From assembly GCF_950295315.1 (NCBI RefSeq), contig NC_080165.1, forward strand, positions 9,849,723 to 9,913,722: a DNA stretch of 64,000 nucleotides. Reading direction: 5' to 3'. The position numbers and the translations under genes are program-made. A model generated the notes under the pieces. It searched no databases. It had not been told where the DNA came from and worked only from the letters and a program-made list of their open reading frames with translations. This DNA is from Erinaceus europaeus (lineage: Eukaryota > Chordata > Mammalia > Eulipotyphla > Erinaceidae). Every line of letters begins with the position of its first letter. Positions within the stretch are counted from its first letter, which is position 1. Below, one piece after another: positions 1 to 11,861 of this stretch.

Positions 1-267
1 TGCATAACTGTCTATTCTTGCTATTCCTTCTTTCTTTTCTCTTTCTTCTTCACTGGTATTTGGTTACTATTTTTTCACAAACTGGAGAAATTGTTGGGCT
101 AACTGGTAGTGATTAAACTGCTTAAATACTTGCTTCAGTTGCTACTGTAATTCCTGAGGTGGGTGAGTGCAATTGTCATAAAGGTATTTAGTACAGTGTT
201 GCTTGTACTCAAGACACAACAGATACGGAACAACAGAGCATAAAAAAAGAAACACATAAATAAAAAA

Positions 268-1179
268 ATGGGTAGATCAAAAACAAATAAAACTGCTACT
301 CCAATGAATGAAGACAAGAGCCCAGAAGAAACTACAAATCAGCCAGAAGTAACCATAGATAAGAAAAGTATGCAAGCAATAATAAACTTATTAATCACAG
401 AAATGAAAACAGCATTGGAGGAAAGGAATGGCAGTATTAGGAAAACAACAGTTGAGAACCCCAAGGAAAATGCTAATTATCTTGAGGCAATTAGAGAACT
501 GAAAGCTGAAATAGCTGTAATGAAGAAAGAAGCTGAGGGAAGGGAAATCAGACTAACAGAAGCAGAAAACAGAATTAGTCAGACAGAGGATGAGTTAGAG
601 AAAACTAAGAAAGAGGTGAAAGAACTTAAAAAGAGATTGAGAGACACTGAAAACAACAACAGAGACATATGGGATGATATCAAAAGAAGTAACATTCGTA
701 TAATTGGCCTGCCAGAGGAAGAAAGAGAGGAAGGGGAAGCAAACATTCTAGAGGAAATAATAGAAGAAAACTTCCCAGACCTGAAAAACAGAAAGGACAT
801 CAAGATTCAAGAGGCCCAGAGAGTCCCAAGCAGAATCAACCCAGACCTGAAGACACCAAGACACATCATGGTCACAATGAGAAGTAAGGATAAAGAAAGG
901 ATCCTAAAGGCTGCAAGAGAGAAACAAAAAGTCACATACAAGGGAAAACCCATAAGATTATCTGCAGATTTCTCCACTCAAACTCTAAAAGCCAGAAGAG
1001 AGTGGCAAGATATCTATCGAGCCCTGAATGAAAAAGGGTTTCAACCAAGGATAATATATCCTGATAGACTTTCATTCAAACTAGATGGAGGGATCAAAAC
1101 CTTCTTAGACAAACAACAGTTAAAGGAGGCAACCATCACCAAACTGGCCGTGAAAGAGGTTCTAAAGGACCTCTTATAA
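268..1179 (+). CDS. L1 ORF1: LINE-1 ORF1 protein, intact frame (303 aa)
   Basis: L1 ORF1p is the trimeric RNA-binding protein that coats L1 RNA in cytoplasmic ribonucleoprotein particles and is needed in cis for retrotransposition. The frame is open from ATG 268 to TAA 1177-1179 and 303 residues is normal for mammals. Residues 1-60 are a polar N-terminal region. About 70-135 is a charged heptad-rich coiled coil (ELKAEIAVMKKEAE onward). About 140-225 is the RRM-like domain, beginning SNIRIIGLPEEE. About 226-290 is the C-terminal domain, with KPIRLSADFSTQTLKARREW. The start is chosen because the A-rich leader ends directly at ATGGGTAG and the next Met codons would lose the N-terminus. Expression is unknown. 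This is a transposon gene, not a host gene. Being open while ORF2 is broken may be chance or recent age. Confidence 0.93.
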   Translation: MGRSKTNKTATPMNEDKSPEETTNQPEVTIDKKSMQAIINLLITEMKTALEERNGSIRKTTVENPKENANYLEAIRELKAEIAVMKKEAEGREIRLTEAENRISQTEDELEKTKKEVKELKKRLRDTENNNRDIWDDIKRSNIRIIGLPEEEREEGEANILEEIIEENFPDLKNRKDIKIQEAQRVPSRINPDLKTPRHIMVTMRSKDKERILKAAREKQKVTYKGKPIRLSADFSTQTLKARREWQDIYRALNEKGFQPRIIYPDRLSFKLDGGIKTFLDKQQLKEATITKLAVKEVLKDLL

Positions 1180-1240
1180 ACAAGAACATCACTATAATAC
1201 TGGCACTATATCAGAGCAAATAAAAAAAATTTTTTGAATA

Positions 1241-4200
1241 ATGGCACTACAATACATTAAATCCATAATATCAATAAATACCAAAGGCTTAAACTCACCC
1301 ATCAAAAGACACAGAGTGGGGGGATGGATCAGAAAACATAATCCAACCATATGCTGCTTGTAAGAATCCCATCTGTAACAACAAGATAAACACAGACTTA
1401 AAGTGAAAGGAAGGAAAACTGTCATACAGGCTAACGGACCACAAAAAAGGGCAGGAACAGCCATTCTCATCTCAGACACAATAGATTTTAAATTAAATAA
1501 AGTAATAAAAGATAGGCAAGGACATTACATAATGATTAGAGGAACAATCAGCCAAGATGACTTAACAATCATTAACATCTATGCACCCAATGAGGGACCA
1601 TCTAAATACCATCCACTTACTGAAAGAATTTCAAAAATACATCAATAGTAATACAATAATGGTGGGAGACTTCAATACCCCACTCTCACACTTAGACAGG
1701 TCAACAAAGAAGAGAACCAACAAAGATACAAGAGAATTGAATGAAGAGATTGACAGACTAGACCTCTTGGACATTTTCAGAGTCCTTCACCCCAAAAAAC
1801 TGGAATACACCTTCTTTTCAAATCCACATAACACATACTCAAGGATAGACCACATGTTAGGCCACAAAGACAGCATCGATAAATTCAAGAACACTGAAAT
1901 CATCCCAAGTATCTTCTCAGACCACAGTGGAGTAAAACTAACATTTAACAACAAACAGACAATTATTAAAAGTCACAGAATTTGGAAACTAAACAACATA
2001 CTCCTAAAGAACCACTGGGTCAGAGATTCACTCAAGCAGAAAATTCAAATGTTCTTGGAAACAAATGAAAATGAAGACACAACCTATCAAAATATTTGGG
2101 ACACAGCTAAAGCAGTACTGAGAGGGAAACTTATAGCCATACAATCACATATCAAACACTAAGAAGAAGCTCAAATGAACGACCTTACTGCACACCTCAA
2201 GGACTTAGAGGAAGAGGAACAAAGGAACCCTAAAGCATCCAGAAGGACAGAAATCACTAAAGTTAGAGCAGAAATAAACAACATTGAAAATAAAAGAACC
2301 ATACAAAAGATCAATGAAGCCAAATGTTCTTTGAAAGATTAAATAAAATTGACAAACCTCTAGCCAGACTCACCAAACAAAAAAGAGAGAAGACTCAAAT
2401 TAATAGAATTGTAAACGATGGAGGAGATATCACAACTGACACCACAGAAATCCAGAGAATCTTGTGAAACTTCTATAAAGAACTCTACGCCACCAAGCTA
2501 GAGAATCTGGAAGAAATGGAACAATTTCTAGAAGCATCTGCCCTTCCAAAAGTGAACCAAGAAGAACTACAAAATCTAAATGCACCAATCACAGACAAAG
2601 AAATTGAAACCGTTATTAAGAACCTCCCCAACAACAAAAGTCCTGGACCTGATGGCTTCACACATGAATTCTACAAAACTTTCAGGAAACAGTTAGTACC
2701 CATACTTCTTAAGCTTTTCCATAAGATTGAAGAAACAAGAATACTCCCTTCCACCTTTTATGAAGCCAACATCACCCTGATACCAAAAGCTGATAGGGAC
2801 AGAAAAAAAAGGAAAACTACAGACCAATATCACTGATGAACATAGATGCCAAAATATTAAACAAGATCTTGGCCAACCGGATACAGCAACATATCAAAAA
2901 GATTGTTCATCACGACCAAGTGGGATTCATCCCAGGAATGCAAGGCTGGTTCAACATCCGTAAGTCAATCAATGTCATTCACCACATCAATAAAAGCAAA
3001 GCCAAAAACCACATGATTATTTCAATAGATGCAGAGAAAGCCTTTGACAAAATCCAACAACCATTCATGCTCAAAACTCTACAAAAAATGGGAATAGATG
3101 GGAAATTCCTCAAGATAGTGGAGTCTATATATAGCAAACCTACAGCCAACATCATACTCAATGGACAGAAGCTGAAAGCATTCCCCCTCAGATCGGGGAC
3201 TAGACAGGGCTGTCCATTGTCACCGTTACTCTTCAACATAATACTGGAAGTTCTTGCCATAGCAATCAGGCAAGAGAAAGGAATCAAAGGAATACAGATT
3301 GTAAGGGAAGAAGTCAAGCTCTCACTATTTGCAGATGATATGATAGTATACATAGAAAAACCTAAAGAATCCAGCAGAAAACTACTGGAAGTTATTAGGC
3401 AATATAGCAAGGTATCAGGCTACAAAATCAATGTACAAAAATCAGTGGTATTTCTTTATGCAAACACTAAATCTGAAGAAGAAGACATCCAGAAATCACT
3501 CCCATTTACTGTTTCAGCAAAATCAATCAAATACCTAAGAATAAAGTTGACAAAGAAGTAAAAGACTTGTATGCTGAAAACTATGAATCGCTACTCGAGG
3601 AAATAGAAACTGATACCAAGAAATGGAAAGATATCCCATGCTCATGGATTGGAAGAATAAATATCATCAAAATGAATATTCGCCCCAGAGCCATATACAA
3701 ATTTAATGTAATACCCATCAAAGTTCCACCAAGCTTCTTTAAGAGAATAGAACAAACACTACAATCATTTATCTGGAACCTGAAAACACCTAGAATTGCA
3801 AAAACCATCTTGAGGAAAAGAAACAGAAATGGAGGCATCACACTCCCAAACCTTAAACTATATTATAAAGCCATCATCATCAAAACAGCATGGTACTAGA
3901 ACAAAAATAGGCACACAGACCAGTGGAACAGTATTGAAAGCCCAGAAATAAATCCCCACACCTATGAACATCTAATCTTTGATAAGGGGGCCCAAAGGAT
4001 TAAATGGAAGAAGGAGGTTCTCTTCAATAAATGCTGCTGGGAAAACAGGGTTGTAACATGCAGAAGAATGAAATTGAATCACTTTATCTCACCAGAAATA
4101 AAAATCAACTCCAAATGGATCAAAGACCTAGATGTCAGACCAGAAACAATCAAATACTTAGAGGAAAACATTGGTAAAACACTTTCCTACCTACACCTCA

Positions 4201-5057
4201 AAGACATCTTTGATGAATCAAACCCAACTGCAAGGAAGACTAAAGCAGAAACAAACCAATGGGACTACATCAAATTGAAAAGCTTCTGCACATCCAAAGA
4301 AACTACTAAACAAACAGAGAGACCCCTCACAGAATGGGAGAAGATCTTCACATGTCATACATAAGACTAGAAACTGATCACCAAAATATATAAAGAGCTC
4401 AGCAAACTTAGCACCAAAAAAGCAAATGACCCCATCCAAAAATGGGCAGAGGATACGAACAAAACATTCACCTCAGAGGAGATCCAAAAGGCTAACAAAC
4501 ATATTAAAAACTGATCTAGGTCACTGATTGTCAGAGAAATATAAATTAAGACAACATTAAGATACCACCTCACTCCTGTAAGAATGGCATATATCAAAAA
4601 GGAAAGCAGCAACAAATGCTGGAGAGGTTGTGGGGACAGAGGAACCCTTTTATATTGCTGGTGGGAATGTAAATTGGTACAGCCTCTGTGGAGAGCAGTC
4701 TGGAAAACTCTCACAAGGCTAGACATGGACCTCCCATATGATCCAGTAATTCCTCTCCTTGGGTTATACCCCAAGGACTCCATAACACCCAACCAAAAAG
4801 ACGTGTGTACTCCTACGTTCATAGCAGCGCAATTCATAATAGCTAAAACCTGGAAGCAACCCAGGTGCCCAACAACAGATGAGTGGCTGAGAAAGCTGTG
4901 GTATATATACACAATGGAATATTATGCAGCTATCAAGAACAATGAACCCACCTTCTCTGACCCATCTTGGACAGAGCTAGAAGGAACTATGATAAGTGAG
5001 CTAAGTCAGAAAGATAAAGATGAGTATGGGATGATCCCACTCATCAACAGAAGTTGA
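1241..5057 (+). pseudogene. L1 ORF2: LINE-1 ORF2 (endonuclease-reverse transcriptase), multiply disrupted
   Basis: ORF2p carries an APE-type endonuclease, a reverse transcriptase and a C-terminal Cys-rich region, and performs target-primed reverse transcription. Start ATG 1241 fits the GLNSPIKRHR motif about 20 codons in. The endonuclease shows GDFN (about 1670) and SDHSG (about 1918). RT shows FADD at 3328-3339. The C-terminal part contains [12 protein letters not shown] and ends INRS at 5057. Breaks seen: in-frame TAA 1361-1363; a +1 frame change between about 1581 and 1648; TAA 2160-2162 followed by return to the first frame by 2516; a shift in the A-run near 2801-2836; a shift near 3550; TAG 3897-3899; TAA 4362-4364; TGA 4512-4514; TAA 4542-4544. 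It is therefore inactive. The 4542 stop is shared with the copy at 27.8 kb. Confidence 0.93.
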
Positions 5058-6432
5058 GTAAGAAGATCTGAATGGGAAACTAAAAGCAGGACCTGACCAA
5101 ATTGTAAGTAGGGCACCAAAGTAAAAGCCTTGTGGTGAGGGGTAGACATGCAGCTTCCTGGGCCAGTGGGGGGTGGGAGTGGGTGGGAGGGATGTGTCAT
5201 AGTCTTTGGGTGGTGGGAATGGTGTTTATGTACACTCCTAGCAAAATGTAGACATATAAATCACTAGTTAATTAATATGAGAGGGGGAACATCAATTGTA
5301 TGTCTCAAAGTTTTTCAAAACACAAACTGAATCTTTTTAATATATAGACTGTGTATTTGATATGCGGACTCTCTCAAAAGCCTAGACCAGGTAGATCAGA
5401 AGCATCCAATAGCACAGCTTTATACAAGATACTGGGTACTGTACAGCGAACCCTAACAACAGGACTTTACAAAGTTAACCCAATTACCAAATAATGTGAT
5501 GATAACATTAACTATCGATTGTCTTTTTGAACCCTAAGACAGCAGGAACCTCACATCTTCACTATAGAGCCTCTACTTCCCCCAGTCCTGGAACCCTTGG
5601 ATGAGGCCCACTTTCCCGTAGGCCTCTCCCAATCCATATCAAATAATATTGCATCTGCCCATCACAACCTAAACAACACAACGATTGCCACCTCAACATG
5701 CTTCACTTCAGACTGTGTCCAGAGACTTCAGGTGTGGAATGACAACCCTTCAGCTTCATTACTCGGGTGAGACCTTTCCTTTCATAGTATACTCTAATTC
5801 CATCTCAGGTGGTTCACTTTTTAACAAAGTCCCAAAACCTAGACATACACCAGTTTCTGTGAGAGAGAGCATATGTTCACACGTATCAGTAAACTAATGC
5901 AAAATATATACCTGAAAGCAGAAGTACACTAGAGTTTGCAGTGAGTACCCCCCTAATACTTCCTCTCCACTATTCCAAACGTTGGGTCCATGATAGCTCA
6001 ACAATTTGTTTGGCTTTGTATGTTAACTCTCTTTTCAGTCCCCAGGTTCCAGATGTCATCAGGATGCCGGCCAGGCTTCTCTAGACTGAAGACCCCACCA
6101 ATGTGTCCTGGAGCTCAGCTTCCCCAGAGACCCACCCTACTAGGGAAAGAGAGAGGCAGACTGGGAGTATGGACCTACCAGTCAATGCCCATGTTCAGCG
6201 GGGAAGCAATTACAGAAGCCAGACCTTCTATCTTTTGCAATCCACAATGATCCTGGGTCCATGCTCCCAGAGGGATAGAGAATGGGAAAGCTATCAGAGG
6301 GGGTGTGATATGGAGATTGGGTGGTGGGAATTGTGTGGAATTGTACCCTCCTACCCTATGGTTTTGTTAATTAGTCCTTTCTTAAATAAAATAATAAAAT
6401 AATAAAATAATAATAATAATAATAAAATAAAT

Positions 6433-6828
6433 TATTGAACTAAGTACTTTATGGTACTTATTTTTTAAAAAGTACCTTTTTAGGACTTTCTACTTGCTTG
6501 CTGCAATTATCGAGTCACTGCAAACTATTGTGCACTTTTGTTTTAAGGTCTATATTTCCCCCTAATTTACGGATACATGCACACATGTGCCCTACCTACC
6601 TCATGAGCCCTGGTCTACAACCAGGTTCTGCAGCTTTGAAAGGAACTGCACCTAAGGGAATATCTCATCATCCGGTACCACTAACTAGTTCTTAAAAGGT
6701 CACGATTTCATGGTGATAGAAACTATAGGAGCGTTAGAATGCTAGGATTCCAATCAGAATCATATGGCCTAGTCCATAATGTGTTACTTCTCATTTTCAC
6801 ATATCCCATTCATAGTGATTCTATTTTA
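6433..6828. other. No gene seen
   Basis: AT-rich sequence between the L1 tail and an old SINE. Only short chance frames; no repeat recognised. Confidence 0.5.
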
Positions 6829-6935
6829 GGCCAAGGAGATAGTATAGTGATTATTCAACAGATCTTCTTACCTGAAGTTCTAAGACCTGAGCAGTGTCGG
6901 ATGGAAAAAAAAAAAGAATAATAATAATAATAATT
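6829..6935 (+). mobile_element. Diverged SINE-C
   Basis: Head AAGGAGATAGTATAGTGATT and terminal CTGAGCAGTG followed by an A-run and (AAT)n match the SINE-C pattern seen better at 52913. Heavily diverged. Confidence 0.55.
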
Positions 6936-7759
6936 CTATTTTGAAACTTCAAAAGAATTGTGAGAATGATTCGTAACTGCGTTTGTTTTCAGTATGCATA
7001 CAGACCATTTCATTGAAGCTATTAAGAGCTTGATGATTCCTTTTCCTTGATTTCATTTTATCCAGGATCACTAGATTCAATCACCCCAGATTTCTCTGGC
7101 CTACCAGGCACTGAGAAATATTCATGCAAGCAATCATACATTGCAATCCTCCTAGTGGGGTGAGGTCAGACACAAGTTATAAGTTCAGCTGGGTCTCATT
7201 AGCTTTCTGGAATTCTCCATCTAATGGACATGTCTGTGAAATTGGGACAATCAGCATTTTCAGATATTTTCTGTTTGATCTAGGAGAAGCTGTGAATTCA
7301 TTTCATACAAACTTTAGAAATCTAACAGAAAAATAAATGACTAAATGACACAAGCAGCTATGGGAAGAAAGAATCCTCGGTTTCTTTTTATTTGACTTTT
7401 GTAGCCTGGCATGTTAATTTCTCCTGATAATATTTTGACTGTCATGGAGAGAAATGATACCATATCCTATAACTGGATAAATATAAAAAGGCTCCAGATT
7501 TATGGGTCACCACATCCCTTTTATTCTTGAGATTGAAACCTCTCATGCTCTTATATACTGAGAATCTGTAAAATACTGGTAAAGTTTGTATTTCCACTGA
7601 TCAAAAGAGAGATGCTTCATAAGCCGTAGAGGGGTGTGTTTGAAGTGGCATTACAATTCTTCATGTTGGCAGAGCCTTCTTACTTCTATAGATTAAGCTC
7701 TCCAAAAGTGAAGGAGATTGTTGACTTTTACAATAATGTTTTCCCTCTAACTATTCTGA
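6936..7759. other. No gene seen
   Basis: Nothing recognisable: no long frame, no repeat family identified, no convincing splice-bounded exon. Confidence 0.45.
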
Positions 7760-8049
7760 TTTTTTTTTTATTTTTTAATCTTTTGTTGCCCTTGTTTTTT
7801 ATTGTTGCTGTAGTTATTATTATTGTTGTTGTTGATGTCATCCTTGTTGGATAGGACAGAGAGAAATGGAGAGAGGGGGAAGACAGAGAGGGGGAGAGAA
7901 AGACAGACACCTGCAGACCTGCTTCACTGCCTGTGAAGCGACTCCCCTGCAGGTGGGAAGCCGGGGGCTTGAACTGGGATCCTTATACAGGTTCTTGCAG
8001 CTATGCGTGGTCCAGTGTGCTTACACAGCTGCGTTACCGCCTGACCCCC
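7760..8049 (-). mobile_element. SINE-A, antisense
   Basis: T-rich tail and TTTTGTTGCCCTTG at the left, GGATAGGACAGAGAGAAATG, then the CCCCTGCAGGTGGG block and the inverted head (GCGTTACCGCCTGACCCCC) at the right. Nearly full length with modest divergence. Short ORFs here are SINE sequence. Confidence 0.9.
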
Positions 8050-8688
8050 ATCATCTAATTCTGTGATATCATCTGTACAACAAGCAAACCATTCAAACTT
8101 TGAGGTTACATTTTAATATTTAGATTTAACAATTCAAATACTATTTGAATTTTCTGAAATCATGATAAGAGTTGGAATGGATATTTTTAATGACATCTAA
8201 AGGAAATATGTATTTTTTTATTTTTCTTTCATTTTGAATGAATCATGCCTTTTAAGTTTAGGCAGTTCCAGACTTTAGGAAGCATGCATGCTCATGGAAT
8301 CCCTTAGCGTGTCTCTGGTCATTCACTATACAGAAACACAGCTTGGGGTCTGGTGGCCTATAGCTGTGTACGATGCTTTGGCTTCTGTTGCCAAGGCAGA
8401 AACCAAGTAAGAAAGAAACCATGGAGAAGACAAAAATGGAGCGAGACTACAGAGCTCATTCTGCAAACTTCACAGATGTTCCTGCTGGGAATATGTGGAA
8501 CAATCATGGTTTCCTTTATCTGTTCCTCTGGAGGTATCAAGCCGAATATAACCTACGTCTTATAGAGAAGGAAATTATAGAAATATATGATTTCTATTCA
8601 TTCTACAAATAACGTATGATTTAATGTTCTGAATAAATATTTGAGAAAAATGTAAAGACATTTGTGAAATCCCATAAAATGTAACTTT
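8050..8688. other. No gene seen
   Basis: Unclassified sequence. A 70-aa frame at 8353-8565 has overlapping open frames on both strands and no recognisable domain; I do not call it. Confidence 0.45.
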
Positions 8689-8999
8689 AAAAACTTCTGA
8701 ATAGGGAGTCAGGCAGCAGCGCAGCCGGTTAAGCGCACATGGCACAAAGCACAAGGACAGGCTTAAGGATCCCAGTTCGAGCCCCCCGCTCCCCACCTGC
8801 AGGGGAATCACTTCACAGGAGGTGAAGCAGGTCTGCAGGTGTCTGTCTTTCTCTCCTCCTCACTGTCTTCCCCTCCTATCTCCATTTCTCTCTGTCCTGT
8901 CTGGCAACAACATCAATAACAACAATAATAACTACAACAACAATGAAAAACAACAAGAGCAACAAAAGAGAAATAAATATTTTTAAAAATTTCTGAGTA
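8689..8999 (+). mobile_element. SINE-A with 15-bp target-site duplication
   Basis: SINE body 8704-8984 from GGGAGTCAGGCAGCAGCGCA to an A-rich tail. Flanks AAAAACTTCTGAATA (8689-8703) and AAAAATTTCTGAGTA (8985-8999) agree at 13 of 15 bases, an aged duplication typical of L1-mediated insertion. Confidence 0.9.
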
Positions 9000-9736
9000 A
9001 TACAAGACAGGTTTCTAATATTTAGGCTAGTAATTAAAAAATGTTCATTAAATGACCTTTACATTTTGTTTGTTTGTTTCTTAAGCATGTCTAGCACACT
9101 ATGAGGATGAACCATCACCCTCAACCTTAACCATCATTCTTCTGACAAGCTCTTGGTAATATTTTATTCTTTCTTTCTTCTATAAGCCTTGAAGGACAAA
9201 TCACATGTCTCTTCACTCCAAAGAGCACATATAAATAGATGATCTGAATGGACTGTTTCCCAAGAAGGGCAAACTAGGTCTTTATTAATTCACTGCTTTT
9301 AGGGTCATAGGGTCTGTCACTATTGTCCATAACATTTCAGCTCAATGCGAATTAAGATACACATTACCGTGGATTCAAAATCTGACATTGTGATCTAGGG
9401 AGATAAATTTTAAAAATGTGGATGATAAATTGTAAAGCTGTGCTAGCAAATATTCAGAAACAATGATTTTTACATTTTAAAACAGTTCACTCATTAGGAA
9501 AACTAACCAGTGACTCACATTTAAGTATTAGTGACACCTGGAAGCTGACTTTAAAAATAAACTTAAAACAATTCAAGTCTATAATAAAAACAGATTTATA
9601 ATTCATAAGTTAGTGCAGAAATTCTTCCCCTTACCCTGTTAGTCATATCATAATGTCTTAAATGTAGTTGTTTATTTTCTCCATAGGGTGAACAATAATT
9701 GATTGTAAGCACTAATTACTAATAAATTAGGAAATT
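9000..9736. other. No gene seen
   Basis: Unclassified AT-rich sequence without long frames or known repeats. Confidence 0.45.
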
Positions 9737-9927
9737 GGGGCCAGGGGGTAGCGCACACACATTACAGTACATAAGGATCTGGGTTCAATACCCCTGGTCC
9801 CCACCTGCAGGGGGAAAGCTTCAGGAGTGGTCAAGTAGGGCTGCAGGTGTCTCTCTGTCTCCCCCTACCATCTCAATTTCTCTTTACCTCTATTCAATAA
9901 TAAATAAATGAAATTTTAAAAAAATAG
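9737..9927 (+). mobile_element. SINE-B
   Basis: Starts GGGGCCAGGGGGTAGCGCAC, contains CCCCACCTGCAGGGGGAAAG and ends in AATAAATAAATG plus an A-run. The head has a small deletion relative to other copies. Confidence 0.85.
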
Positions 9928-10041
9928 TAAATCTCGTAGTAATTCTGAAAATTAAATTTCCAGTTTTGTACATCTATATAATATTAAAAGTTATTGATGC
10001 CTTAGTGTTTTTCCTTGCTAAATCCTATAGTCAACATTAAA

Positions 10042-10340
10042 GGGAGTTGGGTGGTAGCGCAGCAGGTTAAGCGCATGTAGCACAAAGCGCAAGGACCATC
10101 ATAAGGATCCCTGTGAACCCCCGGCTCCCCACCTGCAGGGGAGTCGCTTCACAGGCGGTGAAGCAGGTCTGCAGGTGTCTATCTTTCTCTCCCTCTCTCT
10201 GTCTTCCCCTCCTCTCTCTGTTTCTCTCTGTCCTATCCAACAACAACTACAACAATAACAACAACAACTACTACAACAATAAAACAACAAGGCAACATAA
10301 GGGGAAATGAATAAAAATAAAACAAAAATTTTTAAAAAAC
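10042..10340 (+). mobile_element. SINE-A
   Basis: Full head GGGAGTTGGGTGGTAGCGCA, CTGCAGGGGAGTCGCTTCAC block, long CAACAA-type 3' part and A-rich tail. A few substitutions only. Confidence 0.92.
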
Positions 10341-10496
10341 ATAATTAAGACCATGCAAGTGCTAATTGAGACTATCGTTCATTTCTTTGTATTTCCTCAA
10401 TTTGGGGCTGTATTAATTAATTTGTTAGCAAATAATCTTGTATCTGGAAGCATATCTCACACTAGCTATTGCGTTTGGATGTCTTTACAATTAGAA

Positions 10497-10622
10497 TTTT
10501 TTAAGTTTTATTTTTGAAAGAACTTCTCATCTCTGGTGGTGTCAGGGATCGAACCTCAGACATTAGAGCCTCAGACATGAAAGTGTTACCTCAGCTGAAA
10601 GTGCTATTGCTTTGGCTTCAAG
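10497..10622 (-). mobile_element. SINE-C-like fragment, antisense
   Basis: GGTGTCAGGGATCGAACCTC and CCTCAGACATGAAAGT are the reverse complement of the SINE-C core (compare 43080-43190). Ends are unclear. Confidence 0.55.
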
Positions 10623-10654
10623 ATGTCAAAAAAGCTTCAAAGAAAATATGCTAT

Positions 10655-10800
10655 GGGGATTGGGCTGTAGCACAGCGGGTTAAGCGCACATGGCATAAAG
10701 CACAAGGACCGGAGTAAGGATCCCAGTTCCAACCCTGGCTCCCCACCTGCAGGGGGATCTCTTCACATGCAGTGAAGCAGGTCTGCAGGTGTCTGTCTCA
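10655..10800 (+). mobile_element. SINE-A, 3'-truncated
   Basis: Head GGGGATTGGGCTGTAGCACA through GCAGGTGTCTGTCTC, then the match stops with no pyrimidine block or tail. Loss of the 3' half points to a later deletion or rearrangement. Confidence 0.85.
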
Positions 10801-11135
10801 TCCATGTGGGTCTCTCACAGTACTGACAGACTTGGTGCCTCCGCCATTGTCCCTGGCATAGCCAAGCACCAAGAAGTTCCAAGGAAGGGAAGAAAAGCAT
10901 TATCAGTACTTGTGTGAAAAGTGAAAGATAAGAGCAGCAGTTTAGTTCTAAACTGCTGACTCACCATTTCAGTGGAGGACAGAAAAATACAAATATAAGC
11001 AACGTTAGATGACATCACAACTAGAATACGACCACTCTCCAGAAGCAAAACTCAAACAATTCGAATTATACGTTTTCAACGATCAAAAAATTCAAAATAT
11101 CTATCAAATTAGAAAAGTAATTTGATGTACTTAAA
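10801..11135. other. Unclassified segment
   Basis: No family recognised. It directly follows the truncated SINE. A 77-aa antisense frame (10815-11048) has no recognisable domain. Confidence 0.4.
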
Positions 11136-11423
11136 AATAAACTCAATGGGGAGTCGGGCGGTAGCGCAGCGGGTTAAGCGCAGGTGGCGCAAAGCACAAG
11201 GACCGGCATAAGGGTCCCGGTTCGAACCCCGGCTACCCACCTGCAGGGGAGTCCCTTCTCAGGCGGTGAAGCAGGTCTGCAGGTGTCTATCTTTCTCCCC
11301 TCCTCTCTCCATTTCTCTCTGTCCTATCCAACAACGACTACAACAATAAAACAACAAGGGCAACAAAAGGGAATAAATAAAATAAAAAATATTTAAAAAA
11401 TAAATAAATAAATAAACTCAATG
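11136..11423 (+). mobile_element. Young SINE-A with perfect 13-bp target-site duplication
   Basis: SINE body 11149-11410. Flanks 11136-11148 and 11411-11423 are identical (AATAAACTCAATG). A box TAGCGCAGCGG (11162-11172) and B box GGTTCGAACCC (11219-11229) are intact. Among the SINE-A copies here this looks closest to an undecayed sequence. Confidence 0.96.
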
Positions 11424-11568
11424 AGGACAAAAGAGAACTTAAAGGTTTTTTGTCTGAGTTTTGATTGTTTTGGTTTTTGGCACCAGGGTTTTGTTTGTTT
11501 GTTTGTTTTCCTAGTGCTCGGTGCTTACATGACAAAGAAAGTCATGACTCTTGGCAGCCAGTTTTTCC

Positions 11569-11723
11569 TTTTTTTTTTTTTTTAATTCTTTTGTTTATTT
11601 GTTAGGACAGAAAGAAATTGAGGAAGGAGAGCTCTTCCTGTGAAGCTTTCCCCAGCAGGTGAGGATAAGGGCTTGAAGCTGGGAGCTTGTGGACCTCAGC
11701 TGGGTGCCCTAACATCCAGCCCC
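11569..11723 (-). mobile_element. SINE-B, antisense, with internal deletion
   Basis: T-run, TTAGGACAGAAAGAAATTGA, then GTGAAGCTTTCCCCAGCAGG and a decayed head ending CAGCCCC. The pyrimidine-rich middle is shortened. Confidence 0.7.
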
Positions 11724-11861
11724 TCAAAATCAAAGTGGTTTTTTGGTTTTTTTTGGTTTTAATATGAAAGATTCTGCATGTGAAACAGTCAACATGTCAA
11801 TAGCGCAAAAGTGAATTGTCCAAATGGAGAAGGGGGCACTGAGCTTAAAAATGAAAGTCCA

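Larger units (their letters stand above)
1..6432 (+). mobile_element. L1: Near-complete LINE-1 (type 1 3'UTR), 5' end outside window
   Basis: Positions 1-267 read as 5'UTR leading into ORF1; ORF1 is 268-1179, ORF2 remains are 1241-5057, and the 3'UTR runs from 5058 to an AATAAA/AATAAT-rich tail at about 6382-6432. ORF1-ORF2 spacing (61 bp) and ORF2 length (about 1,270 codons) match mammalian L1. The 3'UTR ends with the CTATGGTTTTGTTAATTAGT block that recurs at 36.8 and 56.1 kb. The 5' limit and any target-site duplication lie left of the window. ORF2 damage means this copy cannot move on its own. Confidence 0.93.

Noticed and set aside
8353..8612. Overlapping 60-79 aa frames on both strands
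   Set aside because: No domain and no reason to prefer any frame.
11162..11229. tRNA gene suggested by A and B box motifs
   Set aside because: The boxes belong to the tRNA-derived head of a SINE; no acceptor stem closes and a SINE body follows. The same applies to all other copies.
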